From positions 13,850,001-13,914,000 of the forward strand of contig CM076954.1 of NCBI GenBank assembly GCA_039566865.1: a DNA stretch of 64,000 nucleotides, read 5' to 3'. Positions 35,718-47,700 of the stretch are shown here, one piece after another; position 1 is the stretch's first letter; each line of letters begins with the position of its first letter. Source of the DNA: Aurelia coerulea (taxonomy: Eukaryota; Cnidaria; Scyphozoa; Semaeostomeae; Ulmaridae). Under the pieces are notes generated by a model. The model made no database searches. It had not been told where the DNA came from and saw only the letters and a list, made by a program, of their open reading frames with translations. The position numbers and the translations under genes are program-made.

Positions 35718-38700
35718 AGATAAGATAAGATAAGATAAGATAAGATAAGATAAGATAAGATAAGATAAGATAAGATAAGATAAGATAAGATAAGATAAGA
35801 TAAGATAAGATAAGATAAGAATAAGTTAGATAATAATTTTAGGGGGGACTTTTTGTGCATTGTAGTTTTCTTGGGTGTCATTTCATAACGTACTTATCAA
35901 CAGCATCAGGGGTATCCTTCTGAGAAAGAAAGGGCCATCATTTTGATACCGACTTTTTATTTTCAGATTGCTAGAATGGAGATGGGCAGCCATCGGAAAG
36001 ATCAGTTATTATACTACACTGGCGCTGTATCTTGTATTTGTTGCATGCGTGACGTCAGTTGTTGTGAGTGAAAAGAGTAAGTTACAGACTTTTTATACGG
36101 AGCTCTGAAGACGTAAAGGCAATTTTAACAGCCACTCATTCTAAAGGCTGCTCTCCATATTTGGCATTTTTGAGCGACCGGGCATTGCGACCTTAATCGA
36201 GCGCGTTCCCTAATCTCTGGAATCAAATCTCCATTCGATTTTGGCATGCACTTCCTTCATTGGCCATGTTGAAAATGTGATCGTGCACGATGTCAGTTCC
36301 TTGCAATATGATTGGTTCTTTTAGTAACGATCGCAAGCGCCCGCGATGGGAGTTGCACTTGTTCCTACTTCCAACGCCCGCAGACTGTTGTAGTTTTGGA
36401 GAAAAAGAAGGGGACCAAAAACGCCCCCCCCCCCCTCTCAGTACGAGACAACTGAAAAATCACCCATTACAGATAGGGTTAGCCATAGTTCATTCAGATA
36501 TTACTATCGGATAAGAAAATAAAAACAATTCCCGTTTGAAAGGTAACTGCTCCCTGGATATCAAGGTAATTATATTGGCAAATATACTATTTTACGATGA
36601 ACATATTCAAATATATTTTAAAATTTACCTGGCTGAAATCGGGCACTCTAATCAGATTTTACAAGGGATTTGCAAGAAGCTCTTTTCGAGAAATGTTAGA
36701 AATACTTGAACGCGCTTTAACACGTTCTATCCTCCTTGGAGGATGCAAAAGGCTTCCTCTAATTGTAGCGAGGAATCGCGAAGCACCGGCAAAACGGCCA
36801 GATTGATGCCATGTCAGGGACAAATTTCCCCGTTATATCTACGCGCTTCAGCACGTGTTCTCCTCCTTGTTGATTGGATTAGAATCGATAGATGTGTTCA
36901 ACAAGGGTGTGTTTTATCACCAGACTTGTTTTCGTGAGCTGCACGGAGTGGTTACTAATGGACGTAATGTAAACAACATCAGATATGCAGATGATACTGT
37001 TTTGATTGCTGAATGAGAAGAAAATCTCCAACATATTCTAGATAAAGTAATAGAAGAGAGTGAATCCTTGGGGTCGTCATTGAATGCGAAGAAAATATAC
37101 TTGATGACAGTATCAAAGAAGCAGAGCCCATCAACATTAACGCTTACAGCAAATGGGATAGAGACAAAGCGAGTTGAAAAATTCAACTATCTAGGAAGCT
37201 TTTTAACATCTGACGGCAAATGTCAATGTGAAATAAGGCGAAGAATTGCATTAAGCAAAGAGGCATTCAACAAAAAGAGATTTGTTTAAACAAGTTCCAA
37301 CATCCCCATGTGAACAAGACAGAGAATCTTGAATTTTTACATCTGCTCTATCCTTCTATATGGATGTGAGACCATGGGTAGTTAGACACTGCTGGTGTGC
37401 TTCTATGGAGGAGCGCTGGATAATATGTATCTGCGGAGGAAATCTTTATTGTACTGCGGAGGAGATATCGAAAGAACGAAAGGCAGCGAAGAGAGAAGAA
37501 AGAGAGAAGATTTTAATATTTTCGTTCTTTCGATATCTCCTCCGCAGTACTAAACAAGATTTCCTCCGCAGATACATATTATCCAGCGCTCCTCCATAGG
37601 AGCACACCAGCAGTGTCTAACTACCCATATGGTGAGACATGGAGTATCTCGTCTGTTATGCGAAAACGTTTGGAGGCAACGGAAATGTGGTTTATAAGAA
37701 GAATGCTGAAGATTTCATGGACAGATAAAGTATCAAGTAAACGAGTACTAACAATAGCTAACGTAAAGCGCAATCTGTTACAGACCATCAAAAACAGGAA
37801 AATGACATTTTTACGACACGTTATGCGGAGAAAGGGCATAGAGAATCTATTGCTGACTGGGAAAATAGATGGTAAAAGAGCAAGAGGCAGACCGAGAATG
37901 ACATATTTCTGCAACATCAGAGACCCGGGGGGGGAGGGGGTACTTATTATATTTTGTTGACGCGATGTGCACTCCTTTCCGGGTAGTTGTTTTCACCTCT
38001 TTTTTCTAACGCCGGGTATCAGAAGAAGTAATTTTTCTATAGCCGGTCGTCAAAAGTGTTATTTCATTGTTTTTCGACGAATTTTTACGTTCAGGGGTAT
38101 GCTTTTCGCCAATTTTTACGTTTTGGGGTATGCTTTTCGCCAATTTTTACGTTTTGGGGTATGCTTTTCGCCGATTTTTTCTAACGCTAGCCTGTGGGTC
38201 TGCACGCAGGCTATTCTAAAGCCGGCTATCACTTCGACGGAAAATTTCTAAAGCCAGAAGAAAAATTTTTTTCTTGGGGTGCACACCCCCGTACAATTGA
38301 AAGTCAAGTACCCCCGGAATCAAAGAATGGACCAACGCGACAAATGGAAATGATCTCATTCAAACATGTAGATAGAGAAGCTTGGAAGAGCATGATCGTC
38401 AACACCCTCGCGCATGAGACATAAGAAGAATGCTCCTTGGAGGATGAAAAAGGCTTTCCTTAGTTGCAGCGAAGCGACCAGATAGATGCGACAAATTGCC
38501 CATCGTCGATTATTTTTCTCTGGCTATCTATCTAGCTATGTGGCTCTACTCAACCTGTGCAGCAACAGCAACGACTAATATACGTTTCAATTCAATTCAA
38601 TCAAAAGGTTTGCTTCGTTCCACGCCTACGCCGTCGATTTGTTTTCTGTAACCTTATTATTATTATCAATTTATTTTCATTCATACCTCTCGAACAGAAA

Positions 38701-41700
38701 ACAATGTTGTAAGGTAAATGGGCAGATCTCTGAACTTGAGGACGTTACATGTGGCGTTCCACAAGGTTCATGCTTAGGGCCTCTCCTCTTTTTACTCTAC
38801 ATCAACGACCTACACCTATCACTAAATTACTCTGAGGTGAATATGTATGCAGATGACACTAGCATTTCGTTTTCATCGGATTCTATCCCCACCATAAACG
38901 AAAGTGTCAATTCTGACCTTCTTTGTTTAAAAACCTGGTTGGAATCAAATAAGTTATCTCTCAATGTCGCCAAAACACAAAATCTCCTCATAAGAGGTAG
39001 AAAGAAGTTGAAAGACATTGAAAACTCTGAAACACAAAAAGTGCAAATTGTTATTGGTGAAGAACCAGTTTCGGAGATTAAGCACACAAAATACCTGGGG
39101 ATCGAAGTTGACCAATTTCTAAATTGGGATGATCATATTTCCGCTATAACTAAAAAGATATCAAAAGGAATCGGAATGTTACGTTATGCGAAAAGATATC
39201 TCCCTCTAACTACGATTCAGTCAATGTACAGAAGTCTTATTGAGCCATATTTCCGATCCTGTTGTTCCGTGTGGGGAGTCTGTAGTACCACTGCCTTAAA
39301 CAAACTACAGAAACTACAAAACCGTGCCGTGAGGATAGCTACAAACAGCCCTTACGATGCGTCCTCACAACCACTTCTGAAGGAACTAGAATGGCAAACG
39401 GTCAGAGAACTTATTGACATGGAAACCGCCAGGATGGTGTACAGGTCAATTAATGAGGAAGCTCCCAATTACCTTGCAACTTTGTTCGAGAGGTTGTCGG
39501 ATAATAGTATTAGAGTGCTTCGAAATACAAATACAGACCTGAAGCTGCCTTTCCTAAAAACGTCCAGTGGTCAACGGTGCTTTGCTTATAGAGGAGCACG
39601 ATTATGGAATAGCCTTAACGCTGATGTCAAGACAGCGTCGACCTTAAATCGATTCAAAGCTGCATATAAAACCAGCCAGTAATCTTTTCGGTTGACCTCC
39701 TTATTTACATACCAGTTTTATTTTCATCTTTATCGTTACTTGTAAATTTTGATTAGATATCTTTATTTTGTTATTATTTTACAGGGCAATTTGGAAATCA
39801 GTATTTAACTGTATATTTAACCCTGTTTAAAGAATTTAAAATGAAAAAAAAAAATGAAAATGAAATGAAAAAATGAAAATGAAATTTCTTTATCGTTGGA
39901 TTACAACAACAAACAAGATAGCTAAAAGTAATTTGCTAATTGATTCTAATGTTAAAACTTTAAAATACAAATATTACATAAGAAAGCTGCCAACCTGGGT
40001 GGAGAAGCTGCCAAACTTTCAAGACAAGGAGAGATTTCGCACGCTGGTATAAAAAACTTATTTGGGGGATTCCATTCTCTCAAGAAGACACAATATATGC
40101 TTTCAGTGTCAATATCGTCAGGAAGGAAAACGAAGGAAGTGTTGCTCGTCATTTTCACTCGCTTTTCCTTTCCAGGTTTTGACGTGGTTTTCGGCAGAAA
40201 GTCTCCCATATCAAGGAAGGAGTGACCGATTGAAGTCGGGTGAATTGCTTAATCTAATTAAACATATTGGTAATGAAAAAAGACAGTTTTCAATGTTATT
40301 TCTTTGATATTCAGGGAGCAGTATTTTTTCCAACGAGGATTGTTTTTATTGACTCAGATAGTTCTTTTTCTAGTGATTATGTTTCAGTGAGATGTTATTT
40401 ATTTATTTTTAGGGAGGTTTGTTTTTCTTCTTTTCACAGTGACCGTAACATCGAATTATCTAAAAACAACAGAACAGGTGCCTCCCAGTTAAAGACCATA
40501 TATGGAAGTTCCCCAGCACACCAAGAAATAGTGCAAGGCCTAACAGTTGTTATATGTTTTGTGAACATTATCAAAGAAATAGTGCAAATGCTATTCCAGC
40601 GAAAGAACTATTTCTACCATGGTAGCAATTACCTTGAATGGGTTTTATATATGTCAACGGTGGTTTTCGTGTTTGATTTTCTGTATGATACCACTCTGAT
40701 CTCATTCACACAGAGGTGGAATGCTGGGGCCATAAGTGTCCTTCTGACGTGGATAAACCTTCTGCTATTCCTGAAAAGGATTCCACATTTCGGGTTATAT
40801 GTGGTGATGTTTGTCGAGGTCTTTACAACAATGCTGCGTGTACTCATGGTATTTGCTGTATTCCTTGTGGCATTTGCATTGTCATTTTATTCACTGTTGA
40901 GAGAGTTGCCTACGTTTCAAAGCGTTGAGAGATCTTTAATGAAGGTACGTAATTTATAGACTTATTACACAATCGTAGTTATCGCTGCTGATGGAAGCTC
41001 AAATGAGAGAGGCATTTCACTCCCTTAAAATCTCGTATACCTTTGCCAAAAATTCTTTTATTTTGAAAAAATCTGGTACGTTTTTTCGACTGAGTGAAGT
41101 GCCCCTCGCTCAAACCTAGTCCTATAATCTAGCTATTTTCATCGAGGCAGCCAGCGGATACATTTTTGAGTGTCACCAATCAGAGACCAGCATTTGCAGT
41201 CCAGAGAAGGTCAACCGCTAGATAAGGATGAATAGCATTCAAATAACGTGCTCAGATTGGTTGATTAAGCTGTCATGACAACAAATCATGACAACAATGC
41301 CGACAGACGTGACGTTGACTGTCGCAGCTTCGAGCTGATCTACCATATTTCATATTTCATATTTAATTCTTTTAAGGAGGGTTGCCCTTCAGCAGAAGCT
41401 GGTTTTCAAGGGGCCCTCCGATAAAACAATAATTACAATCTACAAAAGTTTTAAATTAAAAGCTATTAAACAAATTAAAGTATAAAACCCTATTTACAAT
41501 ATTCAAAACAAATGTACACTGATAAGGAAAAAATTTACAATTACAAGAAAGAAACCCCTGTTCAAATACTATTCTCGAAAAGAGGATGATGAAGAAAAGA
41601 GTACAAAGAGGATGCCTGCTTTGACTCGGCTGAGAGGCTATTCCACAGTTTTGCGCCTCTATCTGCTGACCATTTGCTGACCTTTTCATCGGTAATTTCA

Positions 41701-44700
41701 AGTCAGTCCCCGTATTACGAAGGCTATATGAATTGTGAAGAGGTCATTGTGAATTGTGAATTGTGAATTGCGGGTGAAGAGGTCACAAAGGTATTGTGGA
41801 GCCAGCTCATTCAGGGACTTGAAGACCATTGTCTTAGATTCACCAGTAATCAATTTGTCAACGGTCTTCCATCCCAGCTCTTCAATTAGAGGTCTGCTTG
41901 GGGGCGTCAAAGCTGCTATTCGTAATAATCCTAGCAGCACGGGTTGAAGTTTTTGCAACTGATTAATTTCAGTCAAACCGGCGCAGCCCCAAACAGAAGA
42001 ACAGTATCGAAAATTTGGCTCTGCAAACCTCTGTAAAGCGTTTGCAAAGTTTTTTTCGGTACAAAAGACTTGGCATGTTTCAAAAAACCAACTGCCCTAG
42101 AGACTGGTACAGATCGCTTTGATTTGTTCTTTCCAATCCAAAGAGCAGTCAATTTGCATACCAAGGCATTTGGTCTTTTTGAGGCCCTTTACATGAGAAC
42201 TTTCAACCCGGGTTGAGTTGAACATGGGTTGAGTTTCAACTCGGTTGACGGTGTAAGCCTTCATCGCGTTTACATGAAGGAGGCCGAGTTGAAACTCAGC
42301 ACGGGTTCAACTCAACTCGGCAACTCAACCCGTGTTGAAATTTCAACACGGGTTGAAATTCTCATGTGAACGCAATATTTTTTCAACTCGGGGCGAGATT
42401 AGAATGCGAACAAAGGAGATCGAATCTATTTCCGCAATCATTCGAATATTTGAGTGGGCTCACATTCCTTCTTCCATTGTTTGCAACCATGTGACCTAAT
42501 CTCAACCCGTGTTGAGATTTCATGTAAACGCAAGGCAAAATAAGCAATGCTGTGAAAACTCAACCCGTGTTGAAACTCAACACGGGTTGAAATTTATCAT
42601 GTAAAGGGCCTCTTTGACAACTTTGAGCTCATTATCGCGTATTTTCAATGTCAATTCTTTATTTTGACCTTTGAGATTATTCTGTTTCTGCTTGGTGGAA
42701 ATAAGCATGGAATGAGTTTTTGCAACATTAAAGGAAAGCTTGTTGCCTTGTAGCCAAGTATGCAATTTCTTGAGATCACTGTTAATAGCCTCATTCAGCC
42801 GAGTCAAATCATGAGACTGGTAGCACAAACTGGTATCATCAGCATACATGGAGACGCTAGAGTCTTGGACAGCCTGTGGGAGATTATTGATGTAGATGAG
42901 GAAGAGAAGAGGGCCGAGACATGAACCTTGTGGAACATCAACTTCTATGTCCCCAATTTTTGAATCCACACCATTAACCCTGCAAAACTGTTTCCGGTTG
43001 AATAGGTAGGATTTAAACCAAGAGAGTTCACGTTGCTGTACGCCGTAAAGCTCGAGCTTTTTGCAGAGAATGTTATGATCAACAGTATCAAATGCCTTTT
43101 TGAGGTCAATGAACACTAGACCCACAAGCTTTCCAAGATCCATTCCATTATACCAGTCGTCAGTATTTCTAAGCAAGCATGTTACTGTTGAATGAAGGCG
43201 CAAAAAGCCGAATTGGCCAGATGAAAAGTGACCATTATCATTCATATACTGGTACAGCTGATTTGTTACTAATTTTTCAAAGAGGCTTGAGATGACAGGC
43301 AAGACTGATATTGGTCGATAGTTACACTTCTCAGCCTTATCTCCTTCTTTGAAAATCGGATTAACTCTAGCAACTTTCCATGACTCGGGAAAACGCCTTG
43401 TTTCAATGGATGTATTGAACAAGAAAGCAAGCGAGTTTTCAATAAAAGGCAGTGCAAGCTTCAAAAAGTAGCTAGAGATGTTGTGAGTCCCAAAGCTCTT
43501 TGCTGTCTTAACCGTGGCAAATGCATCCCTGATCTCCTGCACTTCAATAGTCCTGAAATTGAACCTTGCCTTATACACTTCTCTTCCTTAGTAACTAGCG
43601 CACGAAAACTTAACTTTCCATACATTTGAATGCCAATTACGACCGCGGGCCAGCGCGGTGCCGCAGGCGACGCGCGGCAAGCCTGCATGAATCTTTGCTA
43701 ATTCTACTCTCTGTTCTTTGCTGAGTCTTAGGGATTCTTTTCCTTTATAAGTTTCCTTTTTCAATTTTACTGTCATTAACATTTGTTATTTGTTATTAAC
43801 AGGAAAATCATTGCAGAAAATGTCAGTTATTTAATTTTTTGACATCAAGGAAACATTCTTGTAACTACTACTGACTAGTTTTTCCATGTTCAAGTCAAAG
43901 AACCTCGAATTTTAATGGGGGTTAAATGCAATTTAATCCCGGTTAATATGGCCTCGGGAGGTTTGCTAGGTTGTTCTTGGCCTGGTTCTTGGCTCCTTGC
44001 CCCAAAGTCCGGGCCTAGCCTGAGACGTGAACTGCAAAAAGCTTAACTAGATTTCACGGACCTTCGATGTTGTTCCAGTGAATTGGATAAGTGTAAACAG
44101 GAAGCTTTAATTGCTAGGCTACTCATCGGACCGTCCAGGGATTAATTTGGGTGTCTCTGTCGGGATGTTTTATCCGTCGGGCTGTCTAGCTATACTCTGA
44201 GTTATTTCAACCGATCTCATTCTATCAAATGGAAGCTAGTGGTATGAGGAAATTCTCCCAACCTCCCTGTCCCTTCTTATATTTGTGTTATTGAGTTTAT
44301 TGTTTTTGGGTTACTTTTTAGTTTTCGGTTGTCCAGTCGGACTTCCTCACATGTCTATCACCGACCGTAAAAACTACCGCTGTTCAGGCAAAAGGGCCTG
44401 GTGCACTCTCTTCCGCAGTCAGGTCAACCTTTGGGGCGAGAGAGGCAGATGCACTGATAGCCCATTTTCCTGAGGTAGGTATTAAAAGCGTTCCCGAATT
44501 GGTGTTTTTACTGAAATGACTTAGGGCTGAAGGCGGTCGTCTCGACCAACAGTTGGATCATGAGTCGTAGTTGAAGCTATATATCAGTTCAGGCAGATGG
44601 TAGCGCCTGTGTGCAGACTCTGTTAGAAAAATTGAAAAGAAGGAAATAAGTAGAGTCTGCGCAGCTGAGCCACTTTTCTTGTTCAATGACATCAGCATTT

Positions 44701-47700
44701 TTTCAACTACTGTCCCCTTGGATGAATGAAAATAAAATCGATAAAGATCTTTATTGTATATTCCAGAAGTTTGTGCTGATTTGCTTTATCCAAAGAAATC
44801 AGGGTCATAGAGACTCAGTGATGCATGAATTTAGCTCTCAGAGTAAATAAGGCAAATAAAGCAGTAACTAAGACAACTAAGATCAGAACAATAGGGGACA
44901 GACTGCTTTTAATCTCGTCTGTAGAATCATTGCACTCATAACTTCAATGCTTTGTCAAACGTTTCCTGATTCCAGATATAGAAAATTGTTTGCTTTGAAA
45001 ATATCACTTTAGAAACTAACAAAGACGATTGAATTTCTCTAAACCAATGAAATTTGGTTCCTTGATTCGTGCGAACCTGTGAACAAGGAAAGTGGCTCAG
45101 TTGCGCAGACTCTACTTATTTCCTTCTTTTCAATTTTTCTGACAGAGTCTGCACGCGACGATGTATAGGTCTAGTTCAAATTATTTTGAACAAGCAATTC
45201 AGCTCAATTATAAGAATTTATATGGGGTAACCATTTGTTATTGCTGTTGCGATAACTGGGACTATGCAATGAGTCTATATAATCCAGCCATTGTGTAGTT
45301 ACAGTTTCTGTTATAGGCCAGAAAGCATCCATAACAATAGACCTCTTAGCTGTTCTACAAAGAGCCTGGATCAAGCGTTATTTTTATGCATCTTTATACG
45401 CGAGGTTCGCTGGAGTTTCTATCAGTATTATGCACATTCGAAAATTCAACGAAGTGCTGGAAAACATCTGTTCTAATCCTTTTCAGAATGGCTAAAAGGT
45501 CTATGTTTGCTGTAGCCTCACTCCATAAGGACCCTCAAGTTAAACTCATGACGTAAGTCCCTCTAACTTTCACTGTTGTTGTTATTGTTGTTGTTGGTAT
45601 CGCTTCAGTTCCGTTGTCTGTTGTAGCGACAAGTCTGCAGGGGGAGCGAAACAAGAGACTTTATTGGAATAAGTCTACCCTCAAGTTACGCTCATCTCAT
45701 TGAGTTGAATTGTTGTTGTTGTTGTCGCTAGCGCCATCATCAAGTCACAGAGCACAGGGAAATAAGAAACTGCAGGAAATAAGTCTAGAGTCCTGTCCCA
45801 GTAATGAGTAATCGCTATTCAAAACGAAACGAAACTACTACCTCAAACCGAGACTGCGCTCATACTGCTCCGAGACCGCTATAGTTAGAAGCCATTCAAT
45901 GTCAATAGCGATACCAACGGGCATATAATCAGTATATGTTTGCTGGTTGACTCCCAACATGTTGATACGTGCGTGTCTTACATATATTGAGCCGACATTA
46001 TTGTGGCAGCACGCAGCACAATGCAATACCCAGCCTTACAAACCAAGTAACTTTTGGGGTGACACCCAGTATGAAAATCAAGTTTTTAAGTGGAATGTAA
46101 GCATATAAAAGTGGCTCAAGCCACTTGCAGTGACAGTCTAGCCAATCACATAACAGTATTTCCTGTTGACTTCGATAAGTTACCCTATTATGGTGCGGCA
46201 AGTGTTACAGCCTTTTGTCTTTGCACGGCTATTTCCTTAAAGTCTTCTGTATCCCTTTAATAATCACTGATAAAATATCCTTCCTAGGTCGCAGTAATGA
46301 CAATTTGTGAAATGGAATATGATGCAGCCATAACGCAGAATGTAAATAAGAAAGCTACATCATCAGGACTGCCAAAAGTTCCAATGCAAAGCATCACATA
46401 TGTCATTTACTCCATATTCCTTCTCCTGATGCCCATTATTCTTATGAATCTATTGGTAAGTTCCAGTTTGGGCAAATTTCTGCCCTTTTGGAAACTGAGT
46501 TTTGAATCATTTTCTCCTCTAACTGTTAAATTTTGCTATTTACCGTGGGTTTCAGAGCCTCAAAAATATTGAGTCAAAAACAATCAAGTCAAAGATAAAA
46601 AACAAGATACCCAAACTTTGGGATTGGTGTGTAGTTTTCGCTAAAAATGCTGCTGTTGTTCTGTTTCAGGCTATGTTTAAAGGAATTGAATCAGCATAAG
46701 ACAGCAAGCTATACCTTATCTGTCAGAATTTGCTGAGTCATGGTTCTGTATGTCTGTATGGCTCATCTGATTGGCTAATGTTCATGTGAAATGAAACTGA
46801 TCACATGAAGCGCATTGTGCAACATCAGGTCCTTTTAGTTTGTTGAGAGTGGTAGTTGATCTTTCTCACATGGGTCACATGAGACACGGTAAAGCAGGTA
46901 TATTTATCATGACTCAACGCTTTTAATGTTGGGTCATTTAAAAGTCCTGGTAATGTTCCGCTCCAGGATAAATACAAATTTTTTGGTTGTTTTACAGTGA
47001 AAACACGCTTGTAGAACCTCTTTTGTATTCTGTCATACTGGCGCACATCCCCGTATAGCTCGAATACCTTTCAGGTTAGCAGGAATGTTTATCTGCGCAT
47101 TCATCACGTGCACTTAGTATCACATGCACCTAATATCACATGCACTTAGAGTGGTGTCGCCCATTATGCCCATGTCGTCGCTAAGTTCTGAGTTAGATCC
47201 AAAAATAGCAATTACTAAAAAAACCAAATAGCCAGATTATATCACCAACTAATGGAGAAAAAGATCACAGAGTATCGACTTTTTACGTAAACTCTTTATA
47301 CTAAGACTTTAAAGAAGGGGGTAAAAACGTCGTTTTCTTCGAGCGTCGCCCATTATGGCCGCAGGAGAAGCAATGAGCACTACTCTCCGGTAAAAAGTTT
47401 TAATAAGAAAAACAGTTTTAATTATTGTTCTTTCTTTATCATTTGGTACTTTAAACACAAAAATATTAATAAGAATCAACCTAAGCTTCGAGTTGTGGCA
47501 ATTCAAATAGATGCTTCGAGTTGTTCTAAATCCTGCCTTATCTCTTGTGATTGGATGGCTGAGTTTTGGCATAGTTTCTAAAATGAAAATAGACTTAATA
47601 TAATGCTGCATTTTTTTTGGGTTTCAATGATTTTCCAAATCAGTAAGAGTAATTTTAACCCAAATTGGTGTATTTTTAATGAATTTTGCATTTTAATATT

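Larger units (their letters stand above)
36885..38424 (+). pseudogene. RTE-like LINE, C-terminal half, twice interrupted
   Basis: QQGCVLSPDLFS, then shifted NNIRYADDTVLIAE (catalytic YADD), EKFNYLGSFLTSDGKCQCEI, LEATEMWFIRRMLKISWTDK, RARGRPRMTYFCNI and DREAWKSMIVNTLA before the stop. This order matches RTE/BovB-type reverse transcriptases. A hairpin element (37376-37628) and a 400 bp TIR element (37921-38320) split it, besides frameshifts. Inactive. Confidence 0.85.

Noticed and set aside
45487..45552. Exon-like block between TTTTCAG and GTAAGT, 66 bp, between TRPA1 exons 9 and 10
   Set aside because: Phase 0 would be required and that frame has an immediate stop; exons 9 and 10 already join directly into the expected pore sequence.
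46671..46698. Candidate exon after TTCTGTTTCAG encoding AMFKGIESA
   Set aside because: Does not continue MNLL in the way TRPA1 does and ends in a stop; 52310-52476 is the correct next exon.
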